The position numbers and the translations under genes were made by a program. The notes below the pieces were generated by a model. The model was not told the DNA's origin, did not search any database, and saw nothing but the letters and a program-made list of their open reading frames with translations. A stretch of 64,000 bases of DNA, taken from NCBI RefSeq assembly GCF_000153205.1, contig NZ_CH672427.1, forward strand, positions 3,154,596-3,218,595, given 5' to 3'. The DNA comes from Nitrococcus mobilis Nb-231 (GTDB taxonomy: Bacteria > Pseudomonadota > Gammaproteobacteria > Nitrococcales > Nitrococcaceae). This document shows, piece by piece, positions 48,236-56,122 of this stretch. Position 1 is the first letter of the stretch, and every line of letters begins with the position of its first letter.

Positions 48236-50374
48236 CTAAAAATAGTAACTCGCTCCCACGCCTAAGGCGCGTCCGCGATGCGGTGCTCCGGTTCTCACTC
48301 CGGGGGCGAGCTGATAGCCGGACAGGTCATAGCGTTCGTCGAGAAGATTGTTGCCATAGAGGTAGAGTTCGGTGCTGCCGGTCAGCAATGCCACCCGGAT
48401 ATCCACCAGGTCGTAATGATCCAGGTTGAAATGATTCTGTGGATCAGCGGGCCGGGCGCCGACGTGGTGGTAACCCAAGCGGGCTTTCAGCATCGGCAAT
48501 TCCAACCCTAGCATCTCGGGGAGGTTGCGCTGGTAGCTGAGAGCCAGATCGCCGCTCCAGCGAGCCGCATTGGGAACGCGGTTTCCGGAGCGGACATCGC
48601 CGCCCTGCACGCCGATGGCATCACTGGTAATTTGCGCGTTGATGTAACTCACCGACCCGGATAGCGCCAGATGCCGGTTCAGGTTCGCTGTCCCTTGCAG
48701 TTCCGCGCCCCAGCTTCGGGTATCGGCGTTGATGGCTCTGATGGCCTGGGTGGCTGCGTCAAAGCCCAGCAGGTGGTCATCCTTGACGCGGCTGAGGAAG
48801 GCGGCGCCGTTGAGGGCGTATTTTCGCTGGGAGGTTTCCAGCTTGAAGCCGACTTCCACGTTGTCCACGACGGCAGCTTCGGTCGGTTTGCTGTCCTCGA
48901 CTTGGGTGGTGTAGTCACTGAACAGGCCGGATTTATAACCTCGTGCCAGCGTGCCGTAGAGGTTCAGAGTCGGAGTGAGAGCGAAGGACAGACCGGTCCG
49001 TCCGGTAGTGTAGTCGTCGTCGAGACGGCGGTCATCGTGCTGCCAAGCGCCGTTGAAATAGTCCGCCTCATAGGTTTTCCGGTCCCACGTGTGGCGCACC
49101 CCGAAGGTCCAGTCAAGGGTGTCGGTGAGCGGATAGGTGGCTTCTCCGTAGAGCGCGGAGCTGCGGGTTTCAAAATCCCGGTTCTGTTGGGTACCGGTGG
49201 TTTCGACTACGGAATCGAAATCGCGCTTGGAGCGGGACGTATACAAACCGATCACCCAGAAGTTCGATGCGCCGGGCAGGGAGGACCAGCGCAGCTCCTC
49301 GCTGACTACCCGTTGTCCGAAGTCGTCCTCTCTCATGAACTCCATTGGCATGCCGAACAGCGCCTCGTTGATTCGCCGTCCGAAGCCTGTGACCAGAAGC
49401 GCATCCGTTCTCAGCAAAGCGGTGATGGAGGTGAGACGGCTTGTTGCGAAATCGTGGTGAATGTTCGCGGAGTAACGTTCCACTGTATTGCGATTATCGT
49501 CGAAGAGACCCGGTGTGATATCGATCTCGGTCGGATTTCCGAAGGGATGCAGCGCTTGCACGGCGGCACCGCTCCGGATGCGCTGTCGTTCGGCGATCAA
49601 AAGGGCGGTGGTGTTCTCGCCGGCATTCCAGAGCAAGCTGCCGCGGTAGGAGAGCAAACGGGGTTCGGAAATCGGCTCGCCGTCATTTACGTTCTCCACC
49701 CAGTGATCCTCTTGGCTTTGACGAAGGGCGAAGCGAGCGCTGAGACTTTCGGTGATCGGGCCGCTCAAGGCGCCTTCAAGGCGATATTGCTGGGACTGCC
49801 CTTGAAGCCCGTACTGCCTGAATTGCCCGTACCGCCCTCGAAGATAGCCTTCGAGGTAGGGGGTGGGCTTACGACTGATCACGTTAATGGCACCGGCTTC
49901 GCTGTTGCGGCCGAACTGGGTGCCCTGGGGGCCCTTGAGGACCTCCACGCGCTCCATATCCAGAGTGGCCAATGAGAGTTGGCGGGCGGACATCGCCACG
50001 CCGTCAACGTTGAGGACCACGGAGCCGTCTTCCTGGCTGATCTGATTAAGCGATCCTACTCCCCGAATCAACACATTGGCATCGTAGGGCCCTGAGGAGC
50101 TGACGTTCACGCCGGTAGTGTCACGCACAGCGGTTTCCAGGTCCGGGTCTCCCTTCGCGTCCAAAGTATCACCGTCGATCACGCTGATACTGAATGGCAC
50201 GTCCTTCGCCTGCTCCTCACCGCGGCGGGCGGTGACCTTGATGCTCTCCATTTGGTGGGGAGGTGCCGCTTCATCGGGCTCGCCTTCTGTACCGGCAGAC
50301 GACAGCGGCGGCGGCAGCAGTAGAGTAAGAACTAGAACCACGCTTGACTGGGAAGGGCTCAATGACCTAGTCAT
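48236..50374 (-). CDS. TonB-dependent outer-membrane receptor, FyuA-like, likely siderophore uptake
   Basis: A 712-residue outer-membrane receptor: signal peptide (about 1-28), TonB-box region (MESIKVTARR, about 42-51), plug domain (VLIRGVGSLNQISQEDGSVVL, VEVLKGPQGTQFGRNSEAGAINVI) and a 22-strand barrel ending in the BAM signal SYYF. The plug resembles the FyuA branch, which takes up yersiniabactin. It stands in the same locus as an aryl-capped thiazoline-type NRPS, so uptake of that ferric siderophore is the natural inference. An inverted repeat is found 17 bases before the start. Confidence 0.85.
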   Translation of the reverse strand: MTRSLSPSQSSVVLVLTLLLPPPLSSAGTEGEPDEAAPPHQMESIKVTARRGEEQAKDVPFSISVIDGDTLDAKGDPDLETAVRDTTGVNVSSSGPYDANVLIRGVGSLNQISQEDGSVVLNVDGVAMSARQLSLATLDMERVEVLKGPQGTQFGRNSEAGAINVISRKPTPYLEGYLRGRYGQFRQYGLQGQSQQYRLEGALSGPITESLSARFALRQSQEDHWVENVNDGEPISEPRLLSYRGSLLWNAGENTTALLIAERQRIRSGAAVQALHPFGNPTEIDITPGLFDDNRNTVERYSANIHHDFATSRLTSITALLRTDALLVTGFGRRINEALFGMPMEFMREDDFGQRVVSEELRWSSLPGASNFWVIGLYTSRSKRDFDSVVETTGTQQNRDFETRSSALYGEATYPLTDTLDWTFGVRHTWDRKTYEADYFNGAWQHDDRRLDDDYTTGRTGLSFALTPTLNLYGTLARGYKSGLFSDYTTQVEDSKPTEAAVVDNVEVGFKLETSQRKYALNGAAFLSRVKDDHLLGFDAATQAIRAINADTRSWGAELQGTANLNRHLALSGSVSYINAQITSDAIGVQGGDVRSGNRVPNAARWSGDLALSYQRNLPEMLGLELPMLKARLGYHHVGARPADPQNHFNLDHYDLVDIRVALLTGSTELYLYGNNLLDERYDLSGYQLAPGVRTGAPHRGRALGVGASYYF

Positions 50375-50390
50375 CGAAGGGCTCCAATTT

Positions 50391-50406
50391 TGACGCTATT
50401 GCGTCA
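50391..50406. promoter_or_regulatory. Palindrome TGACGC-N4-GCGTCA before the TonB receptor
   Basis: Perfect six-base inverted repeat TGACGCTATTGCGTCA at 50391-50406, ending 17 bases before the receptor start (minus strand). It lies in the leader of the receptor gene, where a repressor or a hairpin could act. No Fur-like box is evident in this 266-base gap between the receptor and the exporter gene. Function is an inference. Confidence 0.5.
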
Positions 50407-50640
50407 CTTTTGAGTCGGGCGATTGCCGCCGAAATATCATCGGGACTGCGTTATAGGGCCTTGCCGTTCCGGGTGGGGAACGGTGAGACTGGGATAGTCA
50501 GAAGTGTGAGAGCTCGCGTCGGGAGTCCGGCTTGCTCTGCTCGGCGTGAGTCGGAGCGAGCACGGCGAGACGGCGAATCAGAGCGAAAACATCGCGTCTG
50601 TCCTGGCCTGACCAAAACGCCTCATGGATCGGGTCTTCTT

Positions 50641-53600
50641 TCACTCGACATTCGTATCTCCGAGCCATGGCTTATCGTGTGATTCGCTGTGTTGCGCAAA
50701 CCGGGGATAGGCGGGCCAGTTGTCGAGTAAAACGCCGGGGTTTTTTTCAGTATCCCCGGAGACGGAAATGATCCGCCCCTCCCGTCGCACCAGGCGGTGA
50801 TAGTCCGCCGGTGAAGGCAGGGGTTGCCAGCCGCCGTCCTGCCAGCGCCAGCGCTCACCCTTGGGACTAAAGCTGAGGGGCGGCCCGAGTAGTCGGCTTG
50901 CCGGTTTCGCGCCTAGGCGAGCGGTCAGGGCGGCCGCCAGATCCTGCCGGTGTCGAATGTCGGCGAGCAGGCTGTTCAAATCAGACGAGGTTTGGCGAAC
51001 GGTCCAGCTCAAGGCCGCAAGAGGAGCATACTGGCGCGCCCAGCCGGTGGTCGGCGCGTTCTCCAGGGAAGACACCGGGATGCTGCTGTTAACGAGGCTC
51101 TGAGTAGCGGTTTCCGCGCGCCGCTGAATAACGGCTCGCAGGGCTTTGATGCCGTTTTCATCGCCCACGCATAATAGCCCGACAGCCCCAGCAACACCCC
51201 AGCTGAGCCACGCCGAGCCATGGCCGCGGCGCAGATCGCTGGCGCTGGTCAGGTAATGGCGTGCCATGGCCTCGGCGATATGAGCCTGACGCAGCCAGCG
51301 CCCGGTGCCTTTGTCCGCTACATCCCAATTCGGGGCCTCGCTCAGTTGCAGCACGTCCTGAGCAAGGCGAGTGCCTCCCAGCCCGCGGGGCCACTGCACC
51401 ACATCATTGATTTCGATACTGGTACCCAGGCGCCGAGAAACGCAGGCTTGCATCAAGCGGACGTCGTCAGCCACGCCTTTCGCCACATCGGCCCGACTCG
51501 GGTCGCTGGTCACATTCAGGTCATCGCGTTTCAGTGTGTAGGCGCCGTCGGGCAGGAATAGGCTGAAGCCCAGAGTCCCCCGGGTCTGTCCCTGCTCGGA
51601 CCATATCTGGTCCGCGCGCCGGACGTTCAACTGCCATCGCCATTGTCCGAAGGGCGCGACGCCTTGGGTGGGGACGGCGGCGGAGGCCGACGGCGGGATG
51701 AATTCAGAGGTCAAGTCATAGCGTGTCCTCTCCGCAGGAGCACGCACGGCACGGTCGGGGTCGATGCCTAGCCGGGGGACCACCCAGTCGGCGCGCAGCC
51801 ACACCTGATTGCCGCCCAGCACAGGGAGATGGTCGTTGGTGGGCCAGCCGGAGAGAGACAGCGTCCAGTCCAGCTCGACCTGGCAGCCGTGGTCGGCGCA
51901 GCTGCCTAGAGGCAGAATCAGATGGTCATGGGCCGCGGTGGCGCTGGCTGGCTGATCGTTCACCTGCACCGAGGTGAGAGAGAAACCCGGTGGCAACTCG
52001 GCGTGTAACACACCCGTATCAGCATGGACGTCATTGATTCGCCAATGGCCCTGCACTTCCCGAGTCAGGGTGTCGAGGTCTAGGATCAGTTCGCCGCCGC
52101 CCGCCGTGAAATCACCGCTGGTGCGCGCTGTGCTCCGCTCCCAACCGACTTGATCCCGCTGTTCCTGTTCGGCGGAGCGATAGGCTCCATCGGTCACCAA
52201 ATTTTGGTGCAGCAGGGCGCCGGTGGCTATGACCCCGAGAAGGGCGATCAACCCCAAGCCACCGATCGGGCCGGGGACTCGCATCCTGACTTCCCGCAGG
52301 CGGCCGAGTTTTCCGCGCGGCAGCACCAGGCCGGCAAGGGCCACGAACAGCGCGGCCACCCCCAGTTTGTAGCCGTCCATGGCTAGCAAGTAGGCCCGCC
52401 AGGGCTCCCATCCGGTCAGTGCGGAAAAGTGGATTTGCACGGGAATCCCGAATTTGTACGGCGGGTAGTGCACTAATGCCAGTTCGTTGTTGAGGACCAG
52501 GGTAAAGGTCACCAGCATGGAAGCGGCATAGGCGAGGCCGGGGCGCCGAATCAGGGCATGAACCAGCAGCGCCAACATGGCGAGTTCCAGCAGGGCCGGG
52601 GCCATTACCAGGGTTTGGTAGATGAGGGTGGTTCCCAGGGCCAGGCTCTCGGGAGTGACCAGCGCCGTCACGATCAGCCCGGCCACGCCTGGCAGCAAGG
52701 CCAGGATCAGGGTGATCAGCACCAGGGTTAGGGTGAGGGCGAACAGACGCACGAAAGCTGGGGCGGGAGCGGCGTCGAGGATGTCCTTTAAGCCTTCCAC
52801 ATCGTCTTGCCGCGATATCAAACCGGCAATGGCGGCCACCAGGAAGGCGGTGACCAGGTAGATGGTAGTCATCAGCAGCGGCAATAACCGATCCGGGTGG
52901 GGCTGAAAGGGGCCTTCCGCGTGCCATATCACATGAACGAACGCGGCCATTACGCCTACGCCCACCAGCAGGGCAGCGCCGATCAAAGTGGCGCGTGTCC
53001 GTAGTGTTTGCCGCAGCCGCCAGTGGGTCTCGGTGGCGGTCGCATTCCACCATCGGGGAGTCTGCGCCGGCCCGGGATGGGTTTCCGGGCACACCAGCTC
53101 CGGCATTCTGGCGGCGTGCCGGGAGGGACGCTCGGTGCGTTCGAATATCAGTGTCTCGCGGCGCACCCGGGTCACCAACCATGCCAGCCCTGTGATCGGG
53201 AGAGCGCACCAGAGCCCTCGGTTCAGCAAAAATTCGCGGCTTATCGGCAGCAGAGCCTGACTCTTCTGTTCGGGTGTCCAACTTTCCACTTGAGCATGAG
53301 TGAGGGTGAACAGGGATGGGTCCAGGACAGCCGCCAGGAAGGGATTAATGTCTCCCCCCTCCAGTACCACGACGGCGATCATCCACAGCAGCATCAAAAC
53401 CGCGGACAACCCGAATGCACCGGCCATGCTGCGCGTGCGCAAAGTGATCATGAAGTACAGCGCGCCGATGCCGAAAGCGCTCGGTACGACCAACCACAAC
53501 CAACTGAACCACAAAGCTTGCCAAGCGGGGGCGGTGATGGTGCCGGTCGGCACCAGGTCCAGCCAGGACAGCAGCGGAGCGCACAGGAAGCCGACTATCA

Positions 53601-53973
53601 CCGAACCGCCCAGCAGCGTGCCGACCATCGCGGCACCTAGAAAACGTCCGAACAGCAGTGAACGCAGAGAGATGGGTGCGGACAGCACGATCTCATGCAG
53701 ACTGGCCTGACGGTCCCGGAGCAGCGCTTGCGCGAACACCCACGCCCAGGCAAAAAACAAAAAGAACATGCAACCGGTGCTCATCAGATAGATCAGGCTC
53801 GGAGCATTGCGGGGAATGTCCGTGGCCGCCATTTTTTCCATGTATTCTGCGTTGGTGAGGGACATCAGCAGATAGAGCGGCAGGCCGAGTAGGACCAAGG
53901 TGACGATCCCGCTTCGCAGTCCCGCGCGCAGTTCATGGCCGGCTTCGTAAAGGATCAAAAGCAAGGCTTTCAC
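50641..53973 (-). CDS. ABC-2 type permease fused to a degenerate M1-peptidase-like domain
   Basis: An 1110-residue protein. The first 570 residues have about twelve hydrophobic helices in two halves separated by a soluble loop, matching a duplicated ABC-2 permease; the soluble half (about 600-1110) has the plan of an M1 aminopeptidase. At the expected HExxH site (about residues 895-907) the sequence is RQAHIAEAMARHYL, so the zinc motif is lost and the domain is probably not a peptidase. GTG start overlaps the ATPase stop (GTGA). With the ATPase it likely forms an exporter, perhaps for the NRPS product. Confidence 0.75.
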   Translation of the reverse strand: MKALLLILYEAGHELRAGLRSGIVTLVLLGLPLYLLMSLTNAEYMEKMAATDIPRNAPSLIYLMSTGCMFFLFFAWAWVFAQALLRDRQASLHEIVLSAPISLRSLLFGRFLGAAMVGTLLGGSVIVGFLCAPLLSWLDLVPTGTITAPAWQALWFSWLWLVVPSAFGIGALYFMITLRTRSMAGAFGLSAVLMLLWMIAVVVLEGGDINPFLAAVLDPSLFTLTHAQVESWTPEQKSQALLPISREFLLNRGLWCALPITGLAWLVTRVRRETLIFERTERPSRHAARMPELVCPETHPGPAQTPRWWNATATETHWRLRQTLRTRATLIGAALLVGVGVMAAFVHVIWHAEGPFQPHPDRLLPLLMTTIYLVTAFLVAAIAGLISRQDDVEGLKDILDAAPAPAFVRLFALTLTLVLITLILALLPGVAGLIVTALVTPESLALGTTLIYQTLVMAPALLELAMLALLVHALIRRPGLAYAASMLVTFTLVLNNELALVHYPPYKFGIPVQIHFSALTGWEPWRAYLLAMDGYKLGVAALFVALAGLVLPRGKLGRLREVRMRVPGPIGGLGLIALLGVIATGALLHQNLVTDGAYRSAEQEQRDQVGWERSTARTSGDFTAGGGELILDLDTLTREVQGHWRINDVHADTGVLHAELPPGFSLTSVQVNDQPASATAAHDHLILPLGSCADHGCQVELDWTLSLSGWPTNDHLPVLGGNQVWLRADWVVPRLGIDPDRAVRAPAERTRYDLTSEFIPPSASAAVPTQGVAPFGQWRWQLNVRRADQIWSEQGQTRGTLGFSLFLPDGAYTLKRDDLNVTSDPSRADVAKGVADDVRLMQACVSRRLGTSIEINDVVQWPRGLGGTRLAQDVLQLSEAPNWDVADKGTGRWLRQAHIAEAMARHYLTSASDLRRGHGSAWLSWGVAGAVGLLCVGDENGIKALRAVIQRRAETATQSLVNSSIPVSSLENAPTTGWARQYAPLAALSWTVRQTSSDLNSLLADIRHRQDLAAALTARLGAKPASRLLGPPLSFSPKGERWRWQDGGWQPLPSPADYHRLVRREGRIISVSGDTEKNPGVLLDNWPAYPRFAQHSESHDKPWLGDTNVE

Positions 53974-54851
53974 GCTGTCGCTCCCGTGCGCTCCAGTGCC
54001 AGGTAGTAGACATCCTCGAGTCGCGGGGGGCGGGGAGCGAAGCGATCATCCGGCGCCTGTTCGCTGTGGCATATCACGCGAGCACCGCGAGGGTGGGGCA
54101 GGACGCGAAGGGCAGTGTCTGGAATCGCGTCACCCCGTTCGAGCGCGGCTTCCCAAATCGACCCTTGATAGGGGGCGGCCAGCGACGCCGGTGTGCCCTC
54201 GACGAGCAGTTTGCCGCCGGCTAGTATCGCCAGGCGGTCGCAAAGATTTTCCACGTCCTCGACGATATGGGTGGAAAGCAGCACGATGGTGTTCGTTGCG
54301 GCTTCGGCCAGAACGCGATGAAAATGATTGCGCTCGGCGGGGTCCAGGCCAGCGGTGGGTTCATCCACGATCAACAGGCGTGGTGCGCCGATCAGTGCCA
54401 GAGCAATACCAAAGCGGCGCAGCATGCCTCCGGAAAAGGTGGACACCGCTTGATGGGCCCTATCTCTCAAATTGACCTTATCAAGTAGCACCTCCACCTC
54501 ATTGCGACGCTCCAAGCGTTGATGCCGGCCTTTCAGCCAGGCGAATCGTTCCAGCAGGTTTCGAGCCGGGATTCCCGGATAAGCGCCGAGTTGCTGTGGC
54601 AGGTAGCCGAGTCGCTGACGCAGATGATCCGGGCGTGCGAGCACGTCCTCGCCATCGAGAGAGAAGCGTCCGCGGTCCGGGACCTGTAGCGTGGCGAGAG
54701 TCCGCATCAAGGTGCTTTTGCCAGCCCCATTGGGACCCAGCAGGCCGTACATTCCGGGTGCCACATGCAGCGTCACGCCATCCAAGGCGCGCACGCCGTT
54801 ACCGTAGGTCTTCGCCAGGTCCTCGATGACCAAGCCGGTTGGTTTCGCCAT
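53970..54851 (-). CDS. ABC transporter ATP-binding protein
   Basis: A 293-residue ATPase with Walker A GPNGAGKSTLM, Q-loop YLPQQLGAYPG, signature STFSGGMLRRF, Walker B LLIVDEPTAGLDP and H-loop STHIVED. The C-terminal extension is of the kind that accompanies ABC-2 permeases. Start ATG 54851; a TTG at 54890 is possible. The stop overlaps the GTG of the permease gene, so they form a coupled pair. Divergent from the AraC regulator, sharing about 170 bases of regulatory DNA. Confidence 0.9.
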   Translation of the reverse strand: MAKPTGLVIEDLAKTYGNGVRALDGVTLHVAPGMYGLLGPNGAGKSTLMRTLATLQVPDRGRFSLDGEDVLARPDHLRQRLGYLPQQLGAYPGIPARNLLERFAWLKGRHQRLERRNEVEVLLDKVNLRDRAHQAVSTFSGGMLRRFGIALALIGAPRLLIVDEPTAGLDPAERNHFHRVLAEAATNTIVLLSTHIVEDVENLCDRLAILAGGKLLVEGTPASLAAPYQGSIWEAALERGDAIPDTALRVLPHPRGARVICHSEQAPDDRFAPRPPRLEDVYYLALERTGATA

Positions 54852-55023
54852 GAAGTGGATTCCCAAAAAAGAAGCCTTACTGAACGGCAAGGCTTCGAGG
54901 TCGACAGAGGTTAGGAAACGCTTTATACAAGGTAAATTTTTTCATTTGTTGTTCCGCCCGAATCAGCTGTTTTTATACCCGGATCGGTTCATTTGTGTAT
55001 TCATGAAGCGGAGGTTCATTGCA

Positions 55024-56055
55024 ATGGAGATTTCTCGCATGTCCATAAATCAATCCACCTTGGCGCGGAGGGAACTGTCCGCGATCGCATTGCTTTCCAA
55101 CACTTCGATCATCGATCTGGAGCCATCGTCAAACTGCCGATTGTTGCGAACATCATTGCAGGACGGGGTGGAACTACTGGTTTGGCAGGGCCAGTTCGAG
55201 AATCCGGTGACCATGAATGTCTGTGACGATAGTGGGAGAATCCATTTCTCTTATTCCTTGCGGGGGGGATTCCAGAGTTGGTTCGATGACAGTGATCCGG
55301 AGCACGTCCATACGGTTCACGAGGGGGACGGTTGTATCAATTACAATCCGGGCCGATCCGGTGGGTTCCGCCAGCATGGGGAGTTCGAAAGCGTCACCGT
55401 GATGATGTGTCCGGAGGTGCTCTCTCAGTGGGTTGGGGAGCTGAGTGTTCTGTTGGAACGTTCGATCAGTTTGGGGCGTTGTTTTGCCCATTGTCTGTGT
55501 AGCAACGCGGAGTTGAGAGCCACCGCTCACGCACTCAGCAAGGCATTGCGGGTTTCCGACCTGTGCCCCGAGGATGCCAGCAACCGGAAGCGATTGTGGC
55601 TTTTCGGCAACAGTCTGGTATTCGTCAGTCTGTTGTTGGAAACGCTTGAATCCAATTCCCAATGCGCCTGCGATCTGTCGCTTCCGGATCGGGAAAAGCT
55701 GATTCGGGCTCGGGAATTGTTGTTGCGAAACCTCAGTCAGGCGCCCACCATCGATGAGCTGGCCAGGGCCTCGAATCTGACTGTGATCAGACTGAAGCGG
55801 GGTTTTCGCCGGCTTTTTAACAATAGCGTTTATGGTCTTTTTCAGCGCGAACGCATGCATGAGGCACGCCGCCGCCTCGACACCGAGGGCCAGCCGGTTC
55901 TCAGGGTAGCCGTCGAGTTAGGCTACACCAATGCCAGTCATTTCGCTGCTGCTTTTTATAAGGAATTTGGCGTTAACCCGTCCACATTCAAGCGTCGGCA
56001 ATGCCGAAAAAAGCGGTCGAACACAGTGAACGGACTCGGGTTCAAATCATCTTGA
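55024..56055 (+). CDS. AraC-family regulator, PchR-like
   Basis: A 343-residue transcription factor. The C-terminal AraC/XylS double helix-turn-helix (about 230-325) has PTIDELARASNLTVIRLKRGFRRLF and VAVELGYTNASHFAAAFYKEFG. The N-terminal sensor half has no metal or sugar motif; PchR-type regulators bind their own ferric siderophore there. Start ATG 55024 has GGAGG upstream; an ATG at 55003 is possible and the frame extends back to 54826. Its position, between the exporter and the NRPS, suggests it activates the locus. Confidence 0.85.
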   Translation: MEISRMSINQSTLARRELSAIALLSNTSIIDLEPSSNCRLLRTSLQDGVELLVWQGQFENPVTMNVCDDSGRIHFSYSLRGGFQSWFDDSDPEHVHTVHEGDGCINYNPGRSGGFRQHGEFESVTVMMCPEVLSQWVGELSVLLERSISLGRCFAHCLCSNAELRATAHALSKALRVSDLCPEDASNRKRLWLFGNSLVFVSLLLETLESNSQCACDLSLPDREKLIRARELLLRNLSQAPTIDELARASNLTVIRLKRGFRRLFNNSVYGLFQRERMHEARRRLDTEGQPVLRVAVELGYTNASHFAAAFYKEFGVNPSTFKRRQCRKKRSNTVNGLGFKSS

Positions 56056-56122
56056 TTCGGGTAGAGCCGTGACAGTAAGTGGATATCATTCACTCCGAAT
56101 GATCCTTTGCTGACGGTGAACC

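Noticed and set aside
56056-56122. Possible Fur box before the NRPS gene (GGATATCATTCACT region)
   Set aside because: Matches the Fur 7-1-7 palindrome poorly. A weak AGTGGA/TTCACT repeat is present but not enough to call. Iron control by Fur remains possible but is not shown.
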